Shown piece by piece: positions 52,512 to 62,369 of a stretch of 64,000 nt of DNA (position 1 is its first letter; each line of letters opens with the position of its first letter). Below the pieces are notes generated by a model. The model was not told the DNA's origin, searched no databases, and saw only the letters and a list, made by a program, of their open reading frames with translations. Made by a program: the position numbers and the translations under genes. Origin of the DNA: Lysobacter gummosus (GTDB lineage Bacteria > Pseudomonadota > Gammaproteobacteria > Xanthomonadales > Xanthomonadaceae); assembly GCF_001442805.1 (NCBI RefSeq), contig NZ_CP011131.1, positions 1,612,001-1,676,000 on the forward strand, read 5' to 3'.

Positions 52512-53890
52512 GCCCCGCGCGGCCGGTGCCGCGACGCAAGTCGGCGTCGGCGTCGGCGTCGGCACAATCCACATCGGCCGATCGCGCCGCCGGCGACGCT
52601 GCGGCCAAGCCCGCGCCGGCCAGGCGCGCGGCGAAGCAAACATCCGCCGTCGATCCGGCGCCAATCACCCTGACCCAGGCGCGCGCGCTGCATCTGCACG
52701 CGCAAGGTCTGCTGACGCGGCCGCGCAAGCGCGCGACCCAGGCCGATGCGCTGGCGGCGATCGCGCGCATGCAGTTGCTGCAGATCGACACCATCCACGT
52801 CGTCGCGCGCAGTCCGTACCTGGTGCTGTTCTCGCGCCTGGGCTCGTATCCGGCGCGCTGGCTGGAAGAGCTGCTGGCGCAGCGCCGGATCTTCGAAGTG
52901 TGGGCGCACGAAGCCTGCTTCGCGCCGATGGACGATTACCTGCTGCACCGCAACGCCCTGCAACAGCGCGAGCATCATTGGGCGATCCGCAACGCCCAGC
53001 ACCATCGCCAGACCAGCGCGGACAAGATCGATCGCCTGCTCGCGCACATCCGCAAGCTGGGCCCGGTCAAGTCCTCCGACTTCGAACGCGAGGCCTCCAG
53101 CGGCGGCGGCTGGTGGGGCTGGAAGGACGAAAAACGCTGGCTCGAAGCCGGCTTCGCCCTCGGCGAGCTGATGGTCGCGCGGCGCGAGAATTTCCATCGC
53201 GTCTACGACTTGTCCGAACGCGTGGCCGGCCTCGCCGTGCCCGGCTGGGACAACACCATGATCGACGCCGATACGGTGCGCAGCCAGACCATCCTCAAGT
53301 CGGTGCGCGCGCTGGGCATCGCCCAGGCGCGCTGGATCGCCGACTATTTCCGCACCCGGCCGCGTTTGCGCGATGCCGACCTGGACGCTTTCGTCGAACG
53401 CGGCGAGCTGAAGCGGGTGGCGGTGAAAGACTGGAACGCGCCGGGCTACGTGCATCCCGATCACGCCGAAGCTTTGTCGCAGGCCGCCGCCGGCCGCTTG
53501 CGCGCGAACCACGCGACCTTGCTGTCGCCGTTCGATCCGGTCGTGTGGGATCGCGAACGCGCCAGCGAATTCTTCGGCTTCGATTACACGCTGGAGTGCT
53601 ACACGCCCGAGCCCAAGCGCCGCTACGGCTATTTCGTCCTGCCGATCCTGGTGCGCGGCCGCCTGGTCGGGCGCCTGGACGCGAAGGCGCATCGCGCCCG
53701 CGGCGAATTCGAGATCAAGGCGCTGTATCTGCAAGAGGGCGTCGATGCCGACGATGCATTGGCGGCGCAGATCGCCGGCGCGATCGACGACTGCGCGCGC
53801 TGGCACGAGACGCCCAAGGTGAAGCTGGCGCGCTGCCGGCCGGCGGCGTTCGCCAAATTGCTCAAGGCGGCCTTGGCGGCTCGGAAATAA
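52508..53890 (+). CDS. YcaQ/AlkX-type winged-helix DNA glycosylase
   Basis: A 460-residue DUF1006/HTH_42 protein. The Escherichia coli member YcaQ (AlkX) is a glycosylase that unhooks DNA interstrand crosslinks. The first 50 residues are Ser/Ala/Lys-rich and disordered. The domain begins at LTQARALHLHAQGLL, carries the QLLQIDTIHVVARSPYL block with the catalytic Gln-x-Asp (QID), and shows GWWGWKDEK in the centre and RYGYFVLPILVRGRLVGRLD near the end. A crosslink repair enzyme suits a genus that makes DNA-damaging antibiotics; that link is inference. The start overlaps the hutG stop. Confidence 0.83.
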   Translation: MSPARPVPRRKSASASASAQSTSADRAAGDAAAKPAPARRAAKQTSAVDPAPITLTQARALHLHAQGLLTRPRKRATQADALAAIARMQLLQIDTIHVVARSPYLVLFSRLGSYPARWLEELLAQRRIFEVWAHEACFAPMDDYLLHRNALQQREHHWAIRNAQHHRQTSADKIDRLLAHIRKLGPVKSSDFEREASSGGGWWGWKDEKRWLEAGFALGELMVARRENFHRVYDLSERVAGLAVPGWDNTMIDADTVRSQTILKSVRALGIAQARWIADYFRTRPRLRDADLDAFVERGELKRVAVKDWNAPGYVHPDHAEALSQAAAGRLRANHATLLSPFDPVVWDRERASEFFGFDYTLECYTPEPKRRYGYFVLPILVRGRLVGRLDAKAHRARGEFEIKALYLQEGVDADDALAAQIAGAIDDCARWHETPKVKLARCRPAAFAKLLKAALAARK

Positions 53891-53901
53891 TTCGGCTCGA
53901 C

Positions 53902-54756
53902 TCAGCGACTCGCGCTCGGCGCACGAGTGGGACTGGGTTGATGCATCGGCTCGTTCTGAGCAGGTGGCTTCGCAAGCGCCTCGCTGGTTTGAGCCAAGGG
54001 CGGAACCGGCTCGCGCAAATCGAATTTCGCCAGATAGCCCGGCGTTTTTCCCGCGATGAATACCTGGCCATCATGCACTACGGCACGATCGAGCTTGTCC
54101 GCACTGTCGATGCCCGCGACTTTCGCGGCGTATACGGCGTGCGCGACCTGAGCGTCGCTGACCTGCTCGGGGAGTTGGTCGCGCAAACGCGTGTACATGT
54201 CATGGAAGGGATGCCCGAGTTGATTGATGAGCGGATCTTCATCAACACTCCATGAGCTTGAGCCGCCTTTGGCGATATCGCCGGGCTTGATCGGTGAATT
54301 CGGAGCGGTGGGGTGCTTGGCCTCCAGTTCGCTCAGGCTATCGATCAACTCCTTCGGTGTTTCGAAAGCGCCGTACTCCGTCGCGTCTATTTTCTCGCCG
54401 GTAATCCGGCTTGTCACTTCGCTCGCCCAGGACGCGCAGGTGTTGGTGTAGCCCAAAGTCACGTTTTTCTGGATCTCCGCGTCCAGAGCCGTAACCTGCT
54501 CGGGCGTCAGGCTATAAAAGCGGCTTTCCGTCGCTTTGCGGCCGGCCTCCAGGCCTGTGCGGATGTCCGATCCCGAGCCGTTGCTCAATCCACGTCGTTC
54601 GATCATGCCGTGATCGTCCGGCCAAAGCCCGTAGTACTCGGTGTGTCCGTTACGTGTCACGGATATCCAAGCATGCCCATCGACGAACCGATCGAAACTG
54701 CCTTCCGTATTCGGGTCCGTCCAACTGTGTATCCCTAAAACGACTCTGTCGTCCAT
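53902..54756 (-). CDS. XVIPCD-containing type IV secretion effector (X-Tfe), putative periplasm-acting toxin
   Basis: A 284-residue protein. Residues about 174-263 match the XVIPCD signal of Xanthomonadales antibacterial type IV secretion effectors: DPLINQLGHPFHDMYTRLRD, PEQVSDAQVAHAVYAAKVAG, VVHDGQVFIAGKTPG, and the Gln-rich motif PPLAQTSEALA. Residues 1-150 form a separate domain with DGHAWISV (His28) and YTNTCASWASEV (Cys107). His before Cys is the order of circularly permuted papain/NlpC-like enzymes, so it may hydrolyse peptidoglycan or a similar bond; this is inference. AAGGAAACG precedes the ATG. The immunity gene lies 11 bp upstream. The tract is less GC-rich than its neighbours, which suggests transfer. 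Confidence 0.8.
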   Translation of the reverse strand: MDDRVVLGIHSWTDPNTEGSFDRFVDGHAWISVTRNGHTEYYGLWPDDHGMIERRGLSNGSGSDIRTGLEAGRKATESRFYSLTPEQVTALDAEIQKNVTLGYTNTCASWASEVTSRITGEKIDATEYGAFETPKELIDSLSELEAKHPTAPNSPIKPGDIAKGGSSSWSVDEDPLINQLGHPFHDMYTRLRDQLPEQVSDAQVAHAVYAAKVAGIDSADKLDRAVVHDGQVFIAGKTPGYLAKFDLREPVPPLAQTSEALAKPPAQNEPMHQPSPTRAPSASR

Positions 54757-54767
54757 GGCTCGTTTCC

Positions 54768-55142
54768 TTACAAATGCACGACCTGTTCCTTGTCGGCGTG
54801 GATCACTACGACCTTCTCCCCGTGATAAGGCAAGTGAACCTCCGCCATGCCATCGTCAGAAAGTTTGGAGTGTTGAGACATGACGGTACATGTAGTGCGG
54901 ATTCTGCAGCGGCCGATAACCACGCGCAGTATTCCTGCCTGCGCTTGGTAGTCCACGCCCGGCGAGAAGTACATGCTTTCCAGCGGCACTCGATACGTGA
55001 AAATCATTTGGTTGTCGCCGAGCTTGCTTGCCGAAACCGGTTGCACCGACGACTCGGAGTAGTGCGGTTTCATGTGGCCTCCAGCACAGGCGACGAGTGG
55101 GAGAGAAGCGATGAGAAGACCGACGAACCGCATCATTCGCAT
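54768..55142 (-). CDS. Lipoprotein immunity protein (X-Tfi) for the adjacent effector
   Basis: A 124-residue lipoprotein with signal MRMMRFVGLLIASLPLVACAG (lipidated Cys19) and a small, beta-rich mature domain of about 105 residues (MIFTYRVPLESMYFSPGVDY, GILRVVIGRCRIRTTCTV, GEKVVVIHADKEQVVHL). There is no homology I can name. Immunity is proposed from its position directly before the XVIPCD effector in one transcript, its small size and its periplasm-facing anchor, all normal for X-Tfi proteins. Its TAA stop overlaps the effector's ribosome-binding site. GAGGT lies 6 nt before the ATG. Immunity first, toxin second, is the safe order for expression. Confidence 0.72.
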   Translation of the reverse strand: MRMMRFVGLLIASLPLVACAGGHMKPHYSESSVQPVSASKLGDNQMIFTYRVPLESMYFSPGVDYQAQAGILRVVIGRCRIRTTCTVMSQHSKLSDDGMAEVHLPYHGEKVVVIHADKEQVVHL

Positions 55143-55174
55143 GGCGGACCTCGTTGTTGCGACAGTCGAGGAGT

Positions 55175-55204
55175 TTTATAGGTTGGCGGCAAGAATCGTG
55201 TCAA
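55175..55204 (-). promoter_or_regulatory. Near-consensus sigma-70 promoter of the effector/immunity operon
   Basis: On the minus strand TTGACA (55199-55204) is followed after 18 bp by TATAAA (55175-55180), with the immunity gene ATG 33 bp after the -10 box. So good a match is unusual in this GC-rich window. It predicts strong, constitutive transcription with a leader of about 25 nt. Confidence 0.75.
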
Positions 55205-55391
55205 CGCGACGACGATTGATTAAGTGCCTTGAGCGTGTCTTGAAATCACAGGGTTATCGAGCGGGTTTCAATAATGCGACCGCCGTCGTGATAGGGCCTG
55301 ATGTTGAGTACGGCTTTCAGCTGTCGGATGAGGATTCGCCTCATCGGCCTGGATACTCATCGCCGCGCACCGGGGCGGCTGACCGCCGATC

Positions 55392-55733
55392 CTATGCCCG
55401 ATCAGCGATCAGCATGTAAGCGGCCAGCAAGCCCAGCAACGGAATCATGTTCAAGACCAGCGCCGGCACCGCCAGCGAGCGGCGCTCGCCGCGGAACAAG
55501 GCGGTCATCGCCAGCAGACTGCCGAACAGCCAGCTGGCGGCGCTGTACATGATGGCCTTGCCGGTGCAGTGCAGGCTCCAGTTGCCGCACTGGTTTTCCG
55601 GGGTCAGGCCGAACACCACCAGCCACGCCAGCGCCGGCCCGAGCAGCAGCGCGAACCAGGCCAGCGCGCCGAACAGGCGGCCGGCGGAATCGGTCGCGGA
55701 TTTGCGTCGGATGGTGTCGGTTTCAACGGCCAT
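55392..55733 (-). CDS. Small membrane protein of unknown function
   Basis: A protein of about 113 residues with three hydrophobic helices (LFGALAWFALLLGPALAWLV, YSAASWLFGSLLAMTALF and LVLNMIPLLGLLAAYMLIA) and a short loop with two cysteines (NQCGNWSLHC). I do not recognise it. Two ATGs lie six bases apart; the second (55733) is better spaced from GAGGAC, so I use it. It lies between the effector operon and parE, on the same strand as both. Confidence 0.65.
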   Translation of the reverse strand: MAVETDTIRRKSATDSAGRLFGALAWFALLLGPALAWLVVFGLTPENQCGNWSLHCTGKAIMYSAASWLFGSLLAMTALFRGERRSLAVPALVLNMIPLLGLLAAYMLIADRA

Positions 55734-55894
55734 GGCCATGGTCCTCGCCGTGAGGTCGACCCGAGCAGTGCGGGGCGGAATTGCCGCGTCCTTTCATCTT
55801 GGTCTCCTGATCGCGGGGCGATGCCCGCACGATGCGGCATTAAGCCGCATGACTGCGTGATTATGCCGTCGAATGGCCGCCGATCGGATGAGTC

Positions 55895-55926
55895 GAAAAA
55901 GAAACGCCGCCCCTGCGGGCGGCGTT
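55895..55926 (-). terminator. Rho-independent terminator of parE
   Basis: A 10-bp perfect stem (AACGCCGCCC and complement, loop CTGC) is followed on the minus strand by CTTTTTC, about 70 bp after the parE stop. Confidence 0.87.
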
Positions 55927-55997
55927 GTGTTGTTTCGAAGCCAGGCGAGCTTGCGGCGTTCGACTTCGCGGGACGGGTGCGGCGAACCGCGCGCCAG

Positions 55998-57917
55998 TCA
56001 GACTTCCAGCGTCGCCAGATCGCCCTTCGTCTCCAGCCAGTTCTTGCGATCGCTGGCGCGCTTCTTGGCCAGCAGCATGTCCATCAGCGAGTGCGTCTGC
56101 GCGTTGTCGTCGATGGTCAGCTGAACCAGGCGGCGGGTGTCGGGGTGGATGGTCGACTCGCGCAGCTGCGAGGCGTTCATCTCGCCCAGGCCCTTGAAGC
56201 GGGTGACGTTGACCGCGCCGCTCAGGCCCTTCTTTCGATCGCCTTTCTCGCGCTCGATCTTCTCCAGCAGGATGCGCTTTTCCTCTTCGTCCAGCGCATA
56301 GAACACGGTCTTGCCCACGTCCACGCGGAACAGCGGCGGCATCGCCACGAAGATGTGCCCGGCCGCGACCAGCGCCGGGAAATGGCGCAGGAACAAGGCG
56401 CTGAGCAAGGTCGCGATATGCAGGCCGTCGGAGTCGGCGTCGGCCAGGATCACCACCTTGCCGTAGCGCAGGCCGGCGATGTCTTCCTTGCCCGGATCGC
56501 AGCCGATCGCCACCGCCAGATCGTGCACTTCCTGCGAACCCAACACGCTGCCGGAAGCGACTTCCCAGGTGTTGAGGATCTTGCCGCGCAGCGGCAGGAT
56601 CGCCTGGAAATCCTTGTCGCGGGCCTGGCGCGCGCTGCCGCCGGCCGAGTCGCCTTCCACCAGGAACAGCTCGGTGCGCGACAGATCCTGCGAGGAGCAG
56701 TCGGCGAGCTTGCCGGGCAGGGCCGGGCCCTGGGTGATCTTCTTGCGGGTGATCTGTTTTTCGGTCTTCAGGCGCGCGGCGGCGCGTTCGATCGCCAGTT
56801 GGGCGATCTTCTCGCCCAGTTCGGTGTGCTGGTTGAGCCACAGCGAGAACGCATCGTGCGCCGCGCCCTCGACAAAGCCGGCGGCCTGGCGCGAGGACAG
56901 GCGTTCCTTGGTCTGGCCGCTGAACTGCGGATCGGTCATCTTGACGCTGAGCACGAAGGCGACCCGGTCCCACACGTCTTCCGGCGCCAGCTTGACGCCG
57001 CGCGGCAGCAGGTTGCGGAAGTCGCAGAACTCGCGCAGCGCGTCGGTGAAGCCGGTGCGCAGGCCATTGACGTGGGTGCCGTGCTGGGCGGTCGGGATCA
57101 GGTTGACGTAGCTTTCCTGCGTCAACTCGCCGTCCGGCACCCAGGCCACGGCCCAGTCGGCGACTTCGTTTTCCTTCTTGAGCTGGCCGACGAACAGGTC
57201 CGGCGGCAGCAGCTCGCGCTGCGGTTGGCCTTCGCGCAGTTCGCTGGACAGATAGTCGCGCAGGCCGTCCTCGTAATACCACTCGCTGCGCTCGCCGCTG
57301 GCCTCGTCGAACAGCTTGACGTTGAGGCCGGGGCACAGCACCGCCTTGGCGCGCAGTACGTGCTTGATCGAGCGCAGGTTGAACTTGTTGGTATCGAAAT
57401 ACTTCGGGTCGGGCCAGAAGCGCACGCGGGTGCCGGTGTTCTTCTTGCCGACGCTGCCGACCACTTCCAAGGGCGTCGCGCGATCGCCGTTGTTGAAGGT
57501 CATGCGGTATTCGTTGCCGTCGCGCTTGATGTGCACTTCGACCAGCTTGGACAGCGCGTTGACCACGCTGACGCCGACGCCGTGCAGGCCGCCGGAGAAG
57601 GTGTAGTTCTTGTTGCTGAACTTACCGCCGGCGTGCAGGCGGGTCAGGATCAGCTCCACGCCGGGGACTTTTTCCTCCGGATGGATGTCCACCGGCATGC
57701 CGCGGCCGTCGTCGGAGACCTCGCAGCTGCCGTCGGCGTGCAAGGTCACCTCGATGCTGCGCGCGTGCCCGGCCAGGGCCTCGTCCACCGAGTTGTCGAT
57801 GACTTCCTGGGCCAGGTGGTTCGGCCGGCTGGTGTCGGTGTACATGCCCGGGCGGCGTTTGACCGGGTCCAGTCCGGAGAGGACTTCAATGTCGGCGGCG
57901 TTATAGCGACTGCTCAT
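55998..57917 (-). CDS. parE: DNA topoisomerase IV subunit B
   Basis: The 639-residue ATPase subunit of topoisomerase IV, which decatenates replicated chromosomes together with ParC. The GHKL ATPase domain shows EVIDNSVDEALAGHA, DDGRGMPVDIHPEEK and GLHGVGVSVVNALS; the TOPRIM domain shows LVEGDSAGGSARQARD and the metal Asp pair in LADADSDG. ParE rather than GyrB is supported by the length and the absence of the large GyrB insert. No parC is in the window, so the two subunits are encoded apart. A terminator follows. Confidence 0.95.
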   Translation of the reverse strand: MSSRYNAADIEVLSGLDPVKRRPGMYTDTSRPNHLAQEVIDNSVDEALAGHARSIEVTLHADGSCEVSDDGRGMPVDIHPEEKVPGVELILTRLHAGGKFSNKNYTFSGGLHGVGVSVVNALSKLVEVHIKRDGNEYRMTFNNGDRATPLEVVGSVGKKNTGTRVRFWPDPKYFDTNKFNLRSIKHVLRAKAVLCPGLNVKLFDEASGERSEWYYEDGLRDYLSSELREGQPQRELLPPDLFVGQLKKENEVADWAVAWVPDGELTQESYVNLIPTAQHGTHVNGLRTGFTDALREFCDFRNLLPRGVKLAPEDVWDRVAFVLSVKMTDPQFSGQTKERLSSRQAAGFVEGAAHDAFSLWLNQHTELGEKIAQLAIERAAARLKTEKQITRKKITQGPALPGKLADCSSQDLSRTELFLVEGDSAGGSARQARDKDFQAILPLRGKILNTWEVASGSVLGSQEVHDLAVAIGCDPGKEDIAGLRYGKVVILADADSDGLHIATLLSALFLRHFPALVAAGHIFVAMPPLFRVDVGKTVFYALDEEEKRILLEKIEREKGDRKKGLSGAVNVTRFKGLGEMNASQLRESTIHPDTRRLVQLTIDDNAQTHSLMDMLLAKKRASDRKNWLETKGDLATLEV

Positions 57918-58375
57918 TAACTGTTGGGCGTGGCCGTGGTGTTCGGAGCGGCGAGGATGAAGACGGCGGGCAGGGTGGTCAAGCCGGGCGTGGTTAAAAC
58001 CGGGTGAACGGTCGAGCGAGAAGCTTGGCGGATCGAGGTCTCGCGGGGTGAGACGGGTTCGCGGCGGTCCGCGGCCGGGGCCGGTCGGGCGGGTTTCGGG
58101 GGAGGGGCGGGCAAGGATTGGCCGCGGCTGCGCGAATCGGTCTGCGCGGCGACCGGTGGGGCCGATTGAACCGGCGTTGGCGCAACCCCATATTCTGGTT
58201 CGATCCAGCGGCGGTCGCGCCGTTCCGGCAGTCGTTCAGGTCCGAGCGAGGGTGCCGGGGCTAGGGTTCGCGGCGTCGCAGTACCGACGCGGCGCGCCAC
58301 CCGCGACGCCGGACGCCACCGATGCCAGCCATGGCCGCTCGATGCCGGCTCCCACACGTTTCAGGAGGTCAAGTC
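57918..58375. other. Intergenic region between parE and a small secreted protein gene
   Basis: A leftward frame of 146 codons fills most of this gap and ends at the parE start, but it is Pro/Arg/Ala-rich without a ribosome-binding site, so I do not call it. The right end carries a perfect AGGAGGT site (58364-58370) for the next gene. Confidence 0.45.
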
Positions 58376-58600
58376 ATGAAGATCCGCAAGCTGCTGCTCC
58401 CCGCCGTCATCGCCGCCGCCCTGACCGTGCTGATCGCGCCCGCCGCGTTCGCCCAGCAGGACCCGCAGGCCGACAAGAAGGCCGAAGACGCTAAGAAGGC
58501 CGAGGACGCGAAGAAAGCCGAAGCCAAGAAGAAGGCCGATGCCGAGAAGAAGAAGTCCGGCGACCGCGGCGTCGAGCCCGAGGAAGAAGGCGACAAGTAA
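58376..58600 (+). CDS. Small secreted Lys/Ala/Glu-rich protein
   Basis: A 74-residue product. The signal peptide (LLLPAVIAAALTVLIAPAAFAQQ) is followed by about 45 residues of charged repeats (KKAEDAKKAEDAKKAEAKKK) and an acidic end (VEPEEEGDK). It should be a helical or disordered periplasmic peptide. It begins 5 bp after a perfect AGGAGGT site and is followed by a strong terminator, so it is a real, probably highly expressed, single-gene unit. No function can be named. It resembles in style small Ala/Lys-rich envelope proteins annotated only as hypothetical. Confidence 0.8.
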   Translation: MKIRKLLLPAVIAAALTVLIAPAAFAQQDPQADKKAEDAKKAEDAKKAEAKKKADAEKKKSGDRGVEPEEEGDK

Positions 58601-58631
58601 TCGCGCGACCGCATAAGCGGCCCCGCGCAGG

Positions 58632-58660
58632 AAAACGCCCCGGCTCGCCGGGGCGTTTTT
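58632..58660 (+). terminator. Rho-independent terminator of the small secreted protein gene
   Basis: AAAACGCCCCGG and CCGGGGCGTTTT around CTCG, ending in a T-run, lie 32 bp after the stop. Confidence 0.92.
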
Positions 58661-58878
58661 CGTTGCGGCCCACGGCGAGCGGCGCAGTGGCGCGGCCTAG
58701 CGCGGCCTGCGTGGGCGTTTCGCCCGGCCCCGGTAGCCGGCGGCGAAACCGTGGGTAGCGTTATCGGCTACCTCGCACGTGGCGCCGGGCGTTTGCGCAT
58801 GCCGCTGTCGCAGGCGGCCTAGGATCGCTTGAAGCGGCGCGCGAGCGCTCGATCGGGGCGAAGCCCAGGGAGTGGCGG

Positions 58879-59283
58879 ATGAAGCGATTGCTGTTGAATC
58901 TGGTGCGGGTCGCAGCCGGCCTGTGCCTGCAAGTGCTCGGCTTGTGGGTTTCATTGGGCATTGCGCCCTTCAATGATGAAGCTCCCGGCCCGTTTTCGCT
59001 GCTGGCCTTCATCGCCGTCATGGCGGCAAGCGGGGTCGTCTCAGGCCTGGTGGCGCGCCGGTACTTGCTGATGCCGGCATTGTTGTTGTTCTGGTTTGCG
59101 TGGATGACGTTCATCGGCCTGGAACTGTGGTCCCAGACGTCGCCCGCCGACGCGACTTACGTGGACGGATTGGTCGAACACTGGTCGATGATCATCGCGT
59201 CCAGCGTCGCATTGGCCGCGGGCATCGAGCTGGGCTACTTTGGCGCCAGGCGGCTGTGGCCGGTCGCGGCGGCCACAGCCTGA
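58879..59283 (+). CDS. Membrane protein of unknown function
   Basis: A 134-residue protein with about four hydrophobic segments (LVRVAAGLCLQVLGLWVSLG, FSLLAFIAVMAASGVVSGLV, YLLMPALLLFWFAWMTFI and IASSVALAAGIELGYFG). I do not recognise the family. The start at 58879 follows GGAGTGGCGG. It is the first of three short rightward genes spaced 29 and 19 bp apart, which probably form an operon with the DUF488 gene and the next hypothetical gene. Confidence 0.68.
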   Translation: MKRLLLNLVRVAAGLCLQVLGLWVSLGIAPFNDEAPGPFSLLAFIAVMAASGVVSGLVARRYLLMPALLLFWFAWMTFIGLELWSQTSPADATYVDGLVEHWSMIIASSVALAAGIELGYFGARRLWPVAAATA

Positions 59284-59312
59284 GCAATCGCGCCGATCAG
59301 GAGAATGCAGCG

Positions 59313-59699
59313 ATGGCCGTACGCATCGTCAGACTGGGAACCCCACGCGCGCAAGGCGAAGGCACCCGCATCGGCACCGTGCGGCGGCCGCCGCGCGGGG
59401 TGCCCAAGAGCGAATTCGCTACGCGCGATTGGTACGACGTGTGGTTTCCGAACCTCGCGCCCAGCCTGGAAATCATGAAACAGGCCCAGGCCGCACAGAC
59501 GCCGGCGCAGTGGAACGCGTTCGTGCGCAAGTACAAGGCGGAGATGGCCGCGCCCGACGCCAGCCACGCGATCGAATTGCTGGCGACGTTGTCGCATCAC
59601 AGCGACTTTTCGCTCGGCTGCTATTGCGAGGACGAATCGCATTGCCATCGATCGATCTTGCGCGAGTTGCTTACGGCGCGCGGCGCCGATCTGGCTTGA
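59313..59699 (+). CDS. DUF488 domain protein
   Basis: A 128-residue DUF488 protein. The N-terminal strand IVRLGTPRAQGEGTRIGTVR, the central helix KSEFATRDWYDVWFPNL and the C-terminal Cys/His motif LGCYCEDESHCHRSIL are typical; the CYCED...CHR block is the diagnostic end of the family. The biochemical function is unknown. CAGGAGAATG precedes the ATG at 59313. It lies in a compact run of small genes between a membrane protein and an unrecognised protein. Confidence 0.82.
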   Translation: MAVRIVRLGTPRAQGEGTRIGTVRRPPRGVPKSEFATRDWYDVWFPNLAPSLEIMKQAQAAQTPAQWNAFVRKYKAEMAAPDASHAIELLATLSHHSDFSLGCYCEDESHCHRSILRELLTARGADLA

Positions 59700-59718
59700 G
59701 TCGGGCGGTCGATATCGA

Positions 59719-60303
59719 ATGAGAAGCCAGATCCGCTTCGTGATGAACGCCGAGGACGAGCATGCGTTCGCCGCGCAGATATTGTCCGATCCAGGCATGG
59801 CATTGATCGACGGACCGCGCTGGTCTTCGCCCGAACCGGTCGCGCATCGCGCGCTGAAGACGCTGACCGACTACTACTGTATCGTCTGGCCGCGGTCGCA
59901 GATCGCCACCTTGAGCGCCCGGCCGCTCGACGACGGCCAGTGGTACTACGACTCGGAGGCGCAGACCCTGCAATGGCTGCGTTCGCGCTCGCTGCCAGGG
60001 CTGCTGACCGAAGGGCGGCTGGCGATCGGCTCTTCGCCGGAACTGGCGGGCGCGGCGCAGCTGGAGCAGCGTTACCGGGCGTGGTCGCGCTGGCTCAAGG
60101 CGGGTTATCGCAATCGCCAGTTGCGCTGGCAGAACCCGGCCCTGCCTATGCTGCCGGCCGCTCCCGGGCGTTCGGCCAATCCCGGCGAGCCCGATCCGCA
60201 GGTATGGGTCGGCCCGGGAGCATTGGACTGGCTGCGGGCGGATCGCCGCCGCCGGGTCAAGGCGTTTCCCGCGGCCGCCGTCGAAGCGCTGCTGGTCGAA
60301 TGA
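59719..60303 (+). CDS. Protein of unknown function
   Basis: A 194-residue soluble protein with no signal peptide or membrane helix. The N-terminus (MRSQIRFVMNAEDEHAFAAQ) and a Trp/Tyr-rich centre (GQWYYDSEAQTLQWLRSRSL, YRAWSRWLKAGYRNRQLRW) suggest a compact mixed alpha/beta domain. I do not recognise the family. It follows the DUF488 gene by 19 bp, and its end is 183 bp before pyrG, so it likely closes the small-gene operon. Confidence 0.68.
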   Translation: MRSQIRFVMNAEDEHAFAAQILSDPGMALIDGPRWSSPEPVAHRALKTLTDYYCIVWPRSQIATLSARPLDDGQWYYDSEAQTLQWLRSRSLPGLLTEGRLAIGSSPELAGAAQLEQRYRAWSRWLKAGYRNRQLRWQNPALPMLPAAPGRSANPGEPDPQVWVGPGALDWLRADRRRRVKAFPAAAVEALLVE

Positions 60304-60387
60304 GCCGCCGTTGCGGCGGGCGGTCTGCGCCGGTTGCCGCCGGGCTCGGCCAAATCCGCGCAAAGCCGCGCAAAGCCGCATGGCTGA

Positions 60388-62145
<1,758 letters not shown>

Positions 62146-62369
62146 ATCCAGCTCCGCCCGTTGCGGCGGAGTCCGCGCAGGCCGTCCCCGAAGTGGGGCG
62201 GTCCGCGCGTAACGATGCGCGCGGCGCCGGCAAGCGGCCGACGGTCGCCGCGTCTTGCGGCAACGTTCGATGAGCGCCGCCGCGCTTGCGCTCGAGCCCG
62301 GCCGCATCCATGTGATGGCGATACCCCGCGCAGGCTCGGCCGCGCACTCATGAACCTAGGAAGCAAGCG

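Noticed and set aside
55072..55419. Rightward frame of 115 codons over the immunity gene start and promoter
   Set aside because: It overlaps the near-consensus leftward promoter and the immunity gene signal peptide, and shows no family motif.
57917..58357. Leftward frame of 146 codons ending at the parE start
   Set aside because: Pro/Arg/Ala-rich, no ribosome-binding site, and it covers the upstream region of two genes; a conserved homologue would be needed to accept it.
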